From positions 1 through 21,397 of the forward strand of contig CAJOOW010000122.1 of NCBI GenBank assembly GCA_905236375.1: DNA of 21,397 nt. The letters are read 5' to 3'. The notes under the pieces are model-generated. The model worked only from the letters and a program-made list of their open reading frames with translations, was not told the DNA's origin and searched no databases. Below are positions 8,673 through 15,145 of this stretch, in pieces. A program made the position numbers and the translations under genes. Source of the DNA: an uncultured Alphaproteobacteria bacterium (GTDB taxonomy: Bacteria > Pseudomonadota > Alphaproteobacteria > RUG11792). Numbering within the stretch: the first letter of the stretch is position 1; every line of letters starts with the position of its first letter.

Positions 8673-10081
8673 TATTCGGATTGCCAGTAGCCTCGATAAT
8701 AATCTTAATTCCACTAATTGGTTCATTATTCATAGCTTTAACGGATAAAAAAAATGTTTTGGGAATAAAATCAGTTTCATTCTGGACTTCTCTTTTTGCA
8801 TTATGCTTTTCGCTAGTCGTTGCATTCTTGTTTGATTATTCAGTTCATTCTTATGCTGATGAAGCTTTTCTTTTTAAAAAAGCTCCGATAAAGTATCGAG
8901 TTGGTCTTGATACCTTATCAGCCCTATTTGTCCCCGTCATTTGTTTTATATGTTTCGTAGGAATTCTCTGGATAACGAAACGAAAAACTCAAAAAAAGAA
9001 AACTTATTTCATATCCATTTTGATTTTTGAAGCTCTTTCAATTAGTGCATTTTATGCAAGAGATATGTTTTTCCTCTTTGTTTCAATGGAATCAACTATT
9101 ATTCCGATTTACGTAATAATGTCTCAACGAAAAGAACAATCAAGTGATGCTATTTTCCATTTTCTGTTTTATTCAATGTTAAGCGCCATTTTGGTTTTAG
9201 TTTCATTTGTATTGATTTACACAGAAACCAAGACTTCAAGCTTAACTGAGATCTATAAAATAGGAGTTAAAAACAGAATGGCCTTTTGGTTATTAATTAC
9301 TGGAATTGGAATAAAAATGCCAATCTGGCCATTTTATAATTGGCTTCCAATAGCTCACGTAAAGTCGCAAACAATGTGTTCAATTTTGCTTGCATCGATT
9401 GTCTTAAAGTTCAGTTCATTGCTAATTTTGCGTTTTGTTAATCCTCTGTTTATGGATATCATTCAAAACAATTTTGAAATAGCTCTTTTTGTAATTGCTT
9501 TAAGCATGCTATTTGCCAGCTCTCAATTGTTTTTTCAAGATGACTTAAAAACGACCTTTGCATATTTTTCAATAATTCACATGAATTCCGCGTTTTTGAT
9601 TTTATTGGGCAATTTGAAAGAAGCTGGTTTCATTTTTTCGATTATGCATCACAGCATATTGATGGCAATGCTTTTCTTTTCGTCTAACATTGTCGAAAAA
9701 ATTCAAGGGACTCGTTCAATAAATACGCTTAAAAAGACAACAGTACAGCCATACGAGATTCGTCTAATAATGCTTTTTGCTTTTTTGTTCCTTGTCTCTT
9801 CTCCATTTTCTTGGGGATTTGTCTCCGAAGTGATAACAATCAAGGCGATTTCTCAAATTTCAATACCATATACATTTATATTTGCTGGTTTGATTTTGCT
9901 TTCATCACTTTATGCGGTATATGTTTATAGCAATTGTTTTGGATTATGGAGAGAAACTGAAACAGCAGTTGTTAGTGATTTTTATATTAACGACAGATAT
10001 AAAAAATTAGCCTTATCATTAGTTTGTGCTCTTATAATCTTCATAGGGATTTTCCCAAAGATCATTCTTTCCCGATTTTAA
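8669..10081 (+). CDS. NuoM-like proton-conducting membrane subunit
   Basis: Inner-membrane channel subunit of 470 residues, close to NuoM or MrpD length. YRVGLDTLSALFVP (76-89) matches the NuoM YRLGVDG.S region. The charged residues that NuoM uses for proton translocation are present: E141 in SMESTIIP, K216 in IKMPIWPFYNWLP, K247 in SIVLKFSS, and E387 in GFVSEV. The very conserved WLPDAH is WLPIAH (residues 225-230), so the protein is divergent although its machinery is intact. The start ATG overlaps the NuoL-like stop by 4 bases and is preceded by GAAGGG. The next gene, lipB, begins 1 base after its stop. Which electron donor or antiport partner it serves cannot be told from here. Confidence 0.85.
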   Translation: MIFGLPVASIIILIPLIGSLFIALTDKKNVLGIKSVSFWTSLFALCFSLVVAFLFDYSVHSYADEAFLFKKAPIKYRVGLDTLSALFVPVICFICFVGILWITKRKTQKKKTYFISILIFEALSISAFYARDMFFLFVSMESTIIPIYVIMSQRKEQSSDAIFHFLFYSMLSAILVLVSFVLIYTETKTSSLTEIYKIGVKNRMAFWLLITGIGIKMPIWPFYNWLPIAHVKSQTMCSILLASIVLKFSSLLILRFVNPLFMDIIQNNFEIALFVIALSMLFASSQLFFQDDLKTTFAYFSIIHMNSAFLILLGNLKEAGFIFSIMHHSILMAMLFFSSNIVEKIQGTRSINTLKKTTVQPYEIRLIMLFAFLFLVSSPFSWGFVSEVITIKAISQISIPYTFIFAGLILLSSLYAVYVYSNCFGLWRETETAVVSDFYINDRYKKLALSLVCALIIFIGIFPKIILSRF

Positions 10082-10082
10082 A

Positions 10083-10679
10083 ATGCCAATTCGATTCATA
10101 AACCTCGGAATTACAAAATATCCCATAGTCCTTATTGATATGGAAATAGCCCAAGAATCTGTTGCTCACGGAGCCGATGAATGCATTTTCATAACAGAAC
10201 ATGAAGCTTTATATTCTGCTGGGAAAAGTTTTGAATTACGTGATTTTATAATGAACCCCAAATATCCCGTTTATTTCCCCAAAAGAGGCGGAAGGGTTAC
10301 AGTTCACTCTCCAGGACAATTAGTTATATATCCTGTTATCAATCTCAAAAAACGCAACCTAAATGTTCACGAATATGTTGAACTTCTGGAGTCTTGGATT
10401 ATGAAATCTCTAAATGAGCTCAATATTAATTCTCATCTCTCGGAGAAAGGAGTAGGGGTTTGGGTTGATGATTGTAAAATCGGATTTATCGGAATAAGAA
10501 TAGAACATGGAATTACAACTCATGGACTTTGTTTGAATGTCTCAAATGATTTAGCAATGTTTAATGCAATAGTTCCCTGCGGAATTAACGGAGTTAAGAT
10601 AACTTCTATTGAAAAACTAAACAAGAATATAAAAATGATAGATGTTTCTGCTGCGTTTAAAACAACTTGTCCATTCTAA
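10083..10679 (+). CDS. lipB: Octanoyltransferase LipB
   Basis: Cytoplasmic enzyme that moves octanoate from octanoyl-ACP to lipoyl domains, the first step of lipoate synthesis (followed by LipA). At 198 residues it is of normal length. EHEALYSAGK (39-48) and RGGRVTVHSPGQLVIYP (68-84) match the LipB signature R-G-G-x-(V/T)-T-x-H-x-P-G-Q. The catalytic pair is visible: K132 in CKIGFIGIRI and C166 in IVPCGI. THGLCLNV and ITSI are also conserved. The start is ATG 10083, 1 base after the NuoM-like stop, so it is the last gene of the plus-strand run. It converges on the HAD phosphatase gene, leaving only 26 bases between them, with no obvious hairpin. Confidence 0.96.
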   Translation: MPIRFINLGITKYPIVLIDMEIAQESVAHGADECIFITEHEALYSAGKSFELRDFIMNPKYPVYFPKRGGRVTVHSPGQLVIYPVINLKKRNLNVHEYVELLESWIMKSLNELNINSHLSEKGVGVWVDDCKIGFIGIRIEHGITTHGLCLNVSNDLAMFNAIVPCGINGVKITSIEKLNKNIKMIDVSAAFKTTCPF

Positions 10680-10705
10680 TCAATCTTGTTTCTTTTCTAA
10701 TATCA

Positions 10706-11830
10706 TTAAGATTTACCGTCTTCATCAACAGAGATCGCCTCGTTATCAGCAGGCTGCTTATCTCCATTTTGAGAATTTGTTTCCCAAAGGTCGACTTCTT
10801 CATCTTGAACAGCCTCAACCTCTTTTGGGGTTGCAGTTTCATCAGGATGCTCAATTTTTAATCTTTTATCTTCTATCCATGACATGATGCTGGCCTTAAT
10901 TCCTGGCAATTCTTTTGTAAAACGATTTTCTGCAAAAGTTGAAGATTTATCAGAGATCTTTTTTATCTGCTCTATCAATTCTTCAGGAACTTTTGAAGGT
11001 AGGCCATATTCTTTAGCTAAAGTTCTATATTGTTCTTTTGCAAACATATAAACCCTAACATAAAAATCATGGATCCATTCTTGGTGATTTTTAAAATAGT
11101 TTATTTGCCACAAAATCTCTTCGTCAGATAATTTCGGCCAGACATCTTTCTTTATATCTTTGCTATATGTGCATTCGTAACCGAAGTATTCAATATCTGT
11201 TTTTGTCGAATCACACATACTTTCTAAAGCCATAGCGACTTGTTTTAGATATTCGACATGGTCATCCATAAAAATGACTCTTTTAGGCTTTATTCCATAA
11301 TAATTAAGATAATTCACGAACGCAATGCCTTTATCAGTTCCGCTTGTGCAATACCCTCCAAATAGTCCTTTTTTGTTCCATTCTGCTCTTTCATCGCTTA
11401 GCCCTAATTCTTTTACTTCCTCCCACTGGAATTCAGTTCTCGCCGTCAATATCATAACAGGCACGCGCAATTGTACATCCTTTATAAAGTTTTTTATTCG
11501 CTCATTAATAAGGATTGTTTCATCGAGAAGAATTTTTTTGTAATTAATCCCAGATCGGTCGAAAAACTCTACACATTTTCCCCATTTTTCAGGATCTACT
11601 ACAGTATCTCCTCTGTTTGTAACAATCGTCTCATCATAATCCATAATTAGCCATGTGTCAGGCATACATAATTGTCTCTTTATTTGATTCAACGATATCT
11701 TCTGATTTTTATATGGAGTAATAGAGTAAGTGCTTTGATATGCAATGATAGTGCCTGTCCATTCAAGATCAGACGCAACTGAAACATTTATTATCGATAG
11801 TAAAGTTAAAATTCTAACAACGAATCTCAT
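10706..11830 (-). CDS. Exported HAD-superfamily phosphatase, DUF2608 type (copy 2)
   Basis: 374-residue HAD-fold protein of the type annotated DUF2608. Residues 1-20 are a signal peptide (MRFVVRILTLLSIINVSVAS), so it probably acts in the periplasm or outside the cell. HAD motifs: I, IMDYDETI with D64 and D66; II, ILTART with T129; III, GTDKGIAF with K167; IV, FMDDHVEYL with D189 and D190. All catalytic positions are intact, so it should be an active phosphohydrolase; the substrate is unknown. A long acidic, low-complexity tail (about 330-374) follows the fold. An excellent ribosome binding site, GGAGG, lies 5 bases before ATG 11830. It is the third gene of a minus-strand run, 22 bases after its paralogue. 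Confidence 0.85.
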   Translation of the reverse strand: MRFVVRILTLLSIINVSVASDLEWTGTIIAYQSTYSITPYKNQKISLNQIKRQLCMPDTWLIMDYDETIVTNRGDTVVDPEKWGKCVEFFDRSGINYKKILLDETILINERIKNFIKDVQLRVPVMILTARTEFQWEEVKELGLSDERAEWNKKGLFGGYCTSGTDKGIAFVNYLNYYGIKPKRVIFMDDHVEYLKQVAMALESMCDSTKTDIEYFGYECTYSKDIKKDVWPKLSDEEILWQINYFKNHQEWIHDFYVRVYMFAKEQYRTLAKEYGLPSKVPEELIEQIKKISDKSSTFAENRFTKELPGIKASIMSWIEDKRLKIEHPDETATPKEVEAVQDEEVDLWETNSQNGDKQPADNEAISVDEDGKS

Positions 11831-11852
11831 TTAAACCTCCATGTTCTTTTAA

Positions 11853-12701
11853 TTATTTTGAACTCATCATTGTTTCAGCTTCTTTATCAGAAAGCCACTT
11901 TTCATTTTTCTCAAGATATTTTAGCTGAAACATAAAACGTTCTGCAGAAAATTTATATTCATATGGAATTTTTTTCGATGCAGTATATTCAAATCCTTTA
12001 AATGCTATTTTCATTTTCTGCGCCAATTTTTCGACATTTTTCAAATGACTTAATGTATCATCGATAAAGACTATCTTTTTCGGATTAAATTTTGAATATT
12101 CCAAAAAATTTTTCAATGCTTCGCCCTTCGATCCAGGTTTTGCACAGACAATTCCAAATTCATAATACTGAGATTTGTCCTTTTCTCCAAACCATTTTCC
12201 TTTAAGATCTGACCAGGTTTTCGAAAAATCAAATCCAAATTTCTCAAGTTCATTCTGTCTCAGTTTTATCGAATATTTTTCATTTAACTTTTCATTCCGC
12301 ATAGAAGTTATAACCAAGACTTTAACTTTTCTTTCTTGAAGATCTTTTACAACTTCTGGCATATGTTCATCAACAAGAACTTGATCAACTGACTCATACA
12401 CTATCCCTTTTAGCTTTTTCATCTTCTTTTCGACTGATGGCTTTTGTTTGACTAGATCATCAATGTATTTTTCAACCAATCTATAATTTTCAGGAGCAAA
12501 AACGACATCAGTTTGATGAATTAGGACATCATCGCAATCGAATACTACAAAAGTTGATTCATCAGCATCTTTTAGTTCTTTTTCGATAACATCAAGCGAA
12601 CTTGTCGTTGTTATTTCTGGAGACTTTACAGCATATTGCATCCATGCAAAGCAAGCTGCTAAAAACGTGAGGGTTGCTATGTATATGAGTTTCTTGTTCA
12701 T
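11853..12701 (-). CDS. HAD-superfamily phosphatase, DUF2608 type, probable lipoprotein (copy 1)
   Basis: 282-residue paralogue of the downstream gene. The N-terminus MNKKLIYIATLTFLAAC ends in a lipobox (LAAC, C17), predicting a lipoprotein; failing that, it is a membrane-anchored exported protein. HAD motifs: I, FDCDDVLI with D55 and D57; II, VITSMRN with T132; III, GSKGEALKNF with K192; IV, VFIDDTLSHL with D214 and D215. The two proteins share the C-terminal pattern FEYTASKKI / YECTYSKDI before a helix rich in F, Q, Y and K. The start ATG 12701 overlaps the acetyltransferase stop by 4 bases and is preceded by GGAGATAG. Substrate unknown. Confidence 0.82.
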   Translation of the reverse strand: MNKKLIYIATLTFLAACFAWMQYAVKSPEITTTSSLDVIEKELKDADESTFVVFDCDDVLIHQTDVVFAPENYRLVEKYIDDLVKQKPSVEKKMKKLKGIVYESVDQVLVDEHMPEVVKDLQERKVKVLVITSMRNEKLNEKYSIKLRQNELEKFGFDFSKTWSDLKGKWFGEKDKSQYYEFGIVCAKPGSKGEALKNFLEYSKFNPKKIVFIDDTLSHLKNVEKLAQKMKIAFKGFEYTASKKIPYEYKFSAERFMFQLKYLEKNEKWLSDKEAETMMSSK

Positions 12702-13318
12702 TCTATCTCCAATTCAGAAGTTAAAAGCTTATCAACATTTTCTCGTATCTTCTCAATATCCCAATTCCACCAGGAAATTTCAAGCAATTTCTTTATTGTT
12801 GATTCATCAAATCGCATTCTGATGATTTTTGCTGGATTTCCTCCAATAATTGCATAATCTGGAACATCTTTTGTAACCAATGCTCCCGTTCCAATTATTG
12901 CCCCATTTCCGATATGAATTCCTGGCATTATTGTTGCGTTATATCCAATCCAGACATCATTTTCGATAACAGTATCTCCTTTATTCGGAAACACCAGCGA
13001 TTTCGGATGATTCTCAGCTATTTCTTTATCGAAAATTGCAAATGGATAAGCTGTCAGATATGAATGATTATGAAAAATTCCATTCATCAAAAACTTAACA
13101 TCCTGTGCTATTTGACAGAATTTCCCAATAACTAGCTTATCTCCACAAAAGTCATAATGATATTTCACATTCTTTTCAAAACGTTTCGGATCGTCTTCGT
13201 CATCATAGAATGTATAATCTCCAACTATAATATTGGATCTTGTTATTATATTTTTCAGAAATATGGTTCTTTTTAAGCCTGCAACTAGAGGATAGAGAGT
13301 TGTTGGTTCTGGAAACAA
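12698..13318 (-). CDS. Vat/XAT-family hexapeptide acetyltransferase (type B CAT-like)
   Basis: 206-residue left-handed beta-helix acetyl-CoA transferase of the xenobiotic acetyltransferase class (Vat streptogramin and CatB relatives). It shows DKLVIGKFCQIAQDVKFLMNG, then H83 (of FHNH) in place of the catalytic histidine of MNGANH, then TAYPF, GDTVIENDVWIGYNATIMPG and hexapeptide repeats, IIGGNPAKIIRMRF, and the WWNW motif near the C-terminus. The start is TTG 13318: an in-frame stop is the codon just before it, GAGG lies 6 bases upstream, and PEPTTLYP aligns with the true N-terminus of Vat proteins. It is first of three genes with the two HAD phosphatases. Family members may act on antibiotics or on sugars, so resistance should not be assumed. 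Confidence 0.88.
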   Translation of the reverse strand: MFPEPTTLYPLVAGLKRTIFLKNIITRSNIIVGDYTFYDDEDDPKRFEKNVKYHYDFCGDKLVIGKFCQIAQDVKFLMNGIFHNHSYLTAYPFAIFDKEIAENHPKSLVFPNKGDTVIENDVWIGYNATIMPGIHIGNGAIIGTGALVTKDVPDYAIIGGNPAKIIRMRFDESTIKKLLEISWWNWDIEKIRENVDKLLTSELEIE

Positions 13319-13328
13319 TTATTGCCTC

Positions 13329-13361
13329 AAACAAAAGCCGGATCAATTCAAACAATCCGGC
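13329..13361 (-). terminator. Intrinsic terminator after rplI
   Basis: On the minus strand GCCGGAT (13361-13355) and ATCCGGC (13343-13337) form a perfect 7-bp G+C-rich stem with an 11-base loop, followed at once by TTTTGTTT. It begins 6 bases after the rplI stop codon. The T-run ends about 10 bases before the TTG start of the acetyltransferase gene. Confidence 0.88.
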
Positions 13362-13367
13362 GATAAC

Positions 13368-13868
13368 CTAAGCCTCAACTGCCGTTTCTTCTTCCGTGGC
13401 CTCTTCGATTGGAGCTGTCTGTTCTTGAGCAGTCATAACTCTGACTGAAATATCAACAGAAACTTCTGGATGAAGAACAATTCCAACCTTATACGTTCCG
13501 ATTGCTTTTATCGGAGCAGGAATTCTAACTTGTCCTTTCGAAATTTTATATCCTTGTTCCGCCAATTCTTCAACGATATCTGAAGGTCTTACTGATCCAA
13601 AAAGGAATCCTGAATCGCTAGCCTGTCTTGTTAGAATTATCGAAATATCAGACATCTTTGAAGCTGCCTTTTCAGCCTCGTTTTTGAGTTTCAAGTTATT
13701 TGCTTCAATTTCCGCTCTTTTGTTTTTGAAGTATTCCAAATTCGCTTCGGTGGCTCTCAAAGCCTTCTTCTTTGGCAAAAGAAAATTTCTCGCAAATCCA
13801 AGTTTGACATTAACGATATCACCAATAAAACCGAGCTTCTCAACTCTTTCCAATAAAATTACTTGCAT
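13368..13868 (-). CDS. rplI: 50S ribosomal protein L9
   Basis: Ribosomal protein L9, which binds 23S rRNA at the base of the L1 stalk. At 166 residues it is a little longer than the roughly 149 of E. coli. The N-terminal rRNA-binding domain is classical: MQVILLERVEKLG, GDIVNVKLGFARNFLLPK and KKALRAT. A long charged helix (about 45-75) links it to the C-terminal domain (SGFLFGSVRPSDI, then HPEVSVDISVRV). An acidic tail (IEEATEEETAVEA) is added. The start ATG 13868 has AGG about 9 bases upstream. It is followed by a strong terminator and has no rpsF or rpsR upstream, where they usually lie. Confidence 0.98.
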   Translation of the reverse strand: MQVILLERVEKLGFIGDIVNVKLGFARNFLLPKKKALRATEANLEYFKNKRAEIEANNLKLKNEAEKAASKMSDISIILTRQASDSGFLFGSVRPSDIVEELAEQGYKISKGQVRIPAPIKAIGTYKVGIVLHPEVSVDISVRVMTAQEQTAPIEEATEEETAVEA

Positions 13869-13984
13869 CTTTTAAAACCTATTAATAAAAATTCATCAGA
13901 TCATCCATAGATGGTTTATTTTATCAGTTGTTCGAGAAAAAATCCATAGAAATGTTACAGAACACTATACTTTATTCATAAACA

Positions 13985-14019
13985 ACTAGACCCACCGGAT
14001 TTTGTCCGATGGACCTAGT
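13985..14019 (-). terminator. Stem-loop terminator after the 14048-14758 gene
   Basis: A 15-bp stem with a 5-base loop (CAAAA on the minus strand). The arms are ACTAGGTCCATCGGA and TCCGGTGGGTCTAGT. Three positions are G-U pairs in the minus-strand transcript but A-C mismatches in the plus-strand one, so the RNA that folds is the minus-strand one. Only a weak T-run (TTGTTTATG) follows. It sits 29 bases past the stop codon and separates this gene from rplI. Confidence 0.7.
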
Positions 14020-14047
14020 TTGCATAATTAAATGTTTTATGACGCTA

Positions 14048-14758
14048 TTATTGATCGGCAGGAAGCATTTGTATCGCTTCATTTAGTTTTGCTAATATTT
14101 TATCCAATATGTCGATTTTTATGCACTCATATCTAAATTTTAAGTCTTCCAATGCGGCCGTCGGATTGTTTCGCATTGATATCTCTTCTGCAGTCAGCCG
14201 ACGATTACTCTGATACCTGGTTTTTCTCGTCATTTCGTAAAGACGTCCTGCTAGTCCAAAGCGTTTCATGCCATCTTCTTCTGCAGCTAGGTCACGTGAC
14301 ATGGTGTAGGCGAATCGCTGTCCCTTGTCTGTAGGTAGCTTTTGTTTCAACAGCTCAACTGCAACATCAAGTTTGTGATGGCACGTAGTGTATTTTTTGC
14401 AGACTTCTTCTAGATACTGTGACTTTTCTCGCGCACCTAAGCTCGCATATTTCGGACCACCAACAAATGCTATCGCATCATCAATACCCCTGATATAGGC
14501 GTCGTAGATAGGTTGAAGGTTTTCAAAACGTTGCTTTAGTTGTTTCAGATCTTCTTTGTACTTATCGTTCTTGTCACCTGATATTCCAGAATGTGTAAGC
14601 GATTGATGCATATCGTCAACATCAGGATTTGGAGTTTGATTTTCAGAATCTTCAGGATGCATATCGTCAACATCAGGATTTGGAGCTTGTTCCATACTAA
14701 TACTATATGCCCCTGGAATTAAAAGCAATCCAAGCAATGCTCCTATTAATTTATTCAT
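14048..14758 (-). CDS. Secreted protein of unknown function with a duplicated PNPDVDDMH segment
   Basis: 236-residue protein that I do not recognise. Residues 1-19 are a signal peptide (MNKLIGALLGLLLIPGAYS). A short acidic Pro/Asp region follows with PNPDVDDMH twice, spaced 17 residues. From about residue 60 the protein is charged and largely helical (KYKEDLKQLKQRFENLQ...), with CKKYTTCHHKLDVAVELL in the middle and a helical C-terminus. The start ATG 14758 has a strong GGAGAAG site 5 bases upstream. It is monocistronic, with its own promoter and terminator. Parts of the gene are visibly richer in G+C (about 42-47% in two 60-base samples at 14161-14280) than its neighbours, which may mean foreign origin or recent acquisition. 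An effector or surface role is possible but unproven. Confidence 0.75.
   Translation of the reverse strand: MNKLIGALLGLLLIPGAYSISMEQAPNPDVDDMHPEDSENQTPNPDVDDMHQSLTHSGISGDKNDKYKEDLKQLKQRFENLQPIYDAYIRGIDDAIAFVGGPKYASLGAREKSQYLEEVCKKYTTCHHKLDVAVELLKQKLPTDKGQRFAYTMSRDLAAEEDGMKRFGLAGRLYEMTRKTRYQSNRRLTAEEISMRNNPTAALEDLKFRYECIKIDILDKILAKLNEAIQMLPADQ
14605..14685 (-). repeat. Perfect 30-bp direct repeat with 51-bp period
   Basis: Bases 14605-14634 and 14656-14685 are identical. They encode the repeated PNPDVDDMH segment near the N-terminus of the secreted protein. The period is 17 codons, so copy number could change without shifting the frame. Confidence 0.95.
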
Positions 14759-15145
14759 TTTACTTCTCCTATAAAATAATAGTTATAATAATATGCGAGG
14801 AATAATCCTCTATAATTCAGTATATCAAAAAAAAAGTCAAGTCAAGAATTATTTTTTGAATTATAAACATTTACGTAAAATTTTATGGGACTATTTAAAG
14901 TTTGACAGAAGCTTAAAAATTATGTCATCATAATCCCAGAACGATGAACTGACTTCGTTTTAGGCGTTGTTTGCAACAAGCCTTACTTTGATTATTCAAA
15001 CATTTATAACATCAGCTTAAAAACAATCTTATAGCATACAACACCAAAACAATATGAAGGCTCACCCGTATTGCTCAAATAAAGTTAGTTTTATGAAAAT
15101 AACAATCAAAACTGACTATTTAACAAAAAGAAAGGAATATAAAAA
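14759..15145. other. 387-base non-coding region between the secreted-protein gene and the portal gene
   Basis: It holds the promoter, leader hairpin and ribosome binding site of the minus-strand gene (14759-14845). The rest (14846-15145) is AT-rich. It contains a weak imperfect stem, AGGC.GTTG/CAAC.AA.GCCT at 14962-14983, with no good T-run, and a TTGACA at 14902-14907 whose nearest -10 (CATAAT, 14929-14934) is too far at 21 bases. AAAGGA at 15131-15136 serves the portal gene. No tRNA, attachment-site repeat or convincing gene was seen here. Confidence 0.6.
14797..14845 (-). promoter_or_regulatory. Promoter and 5' leader hairpin of the secreted-protein gene
   Basis: On the minus strand TTGACT (14845-14840), part of a doubled TTGACTTGAC, is followed by a T9 run and TATACT (14824-14819). 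The spacer is 15 bases, shorter than ideal. Just past the expected start point GAGGA-TTAT-TCCTC (14810-14797) forms a 5-bp stem with a 4-base loop near the 5' end of the mRNA. Confidence 0.5.

Noticed and set aside
12698..13318. Calling the acetyltransferase an antibiotic-resistance gene
   Set aside because: Family membership is clear, but many Vat/CatB-like proteins have other acceptors, and the MNGANH motif is altered to MNGIFH.
14291..14300. GTCACGTGAC palindrome resembling a second parS
   Set aside because: Only the 8-base core TCACGTGA matches parS; the flanking T and A arms are absent, so ParB binding is not expected.
14902..14934. Perfect TTGACA as a promoter for the portal gene
   Set aside because: The nearest -10-like CATAAT is 21 bases away and no better hexamer lies at 16-18 bases.
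14962..14983. Imperfect hairpin as a terminator or attachment site
   Set aside because: Two 4-bp stems with a bulge, no adequate T-run on either strand, and no second copy at the other end of the portal gene.
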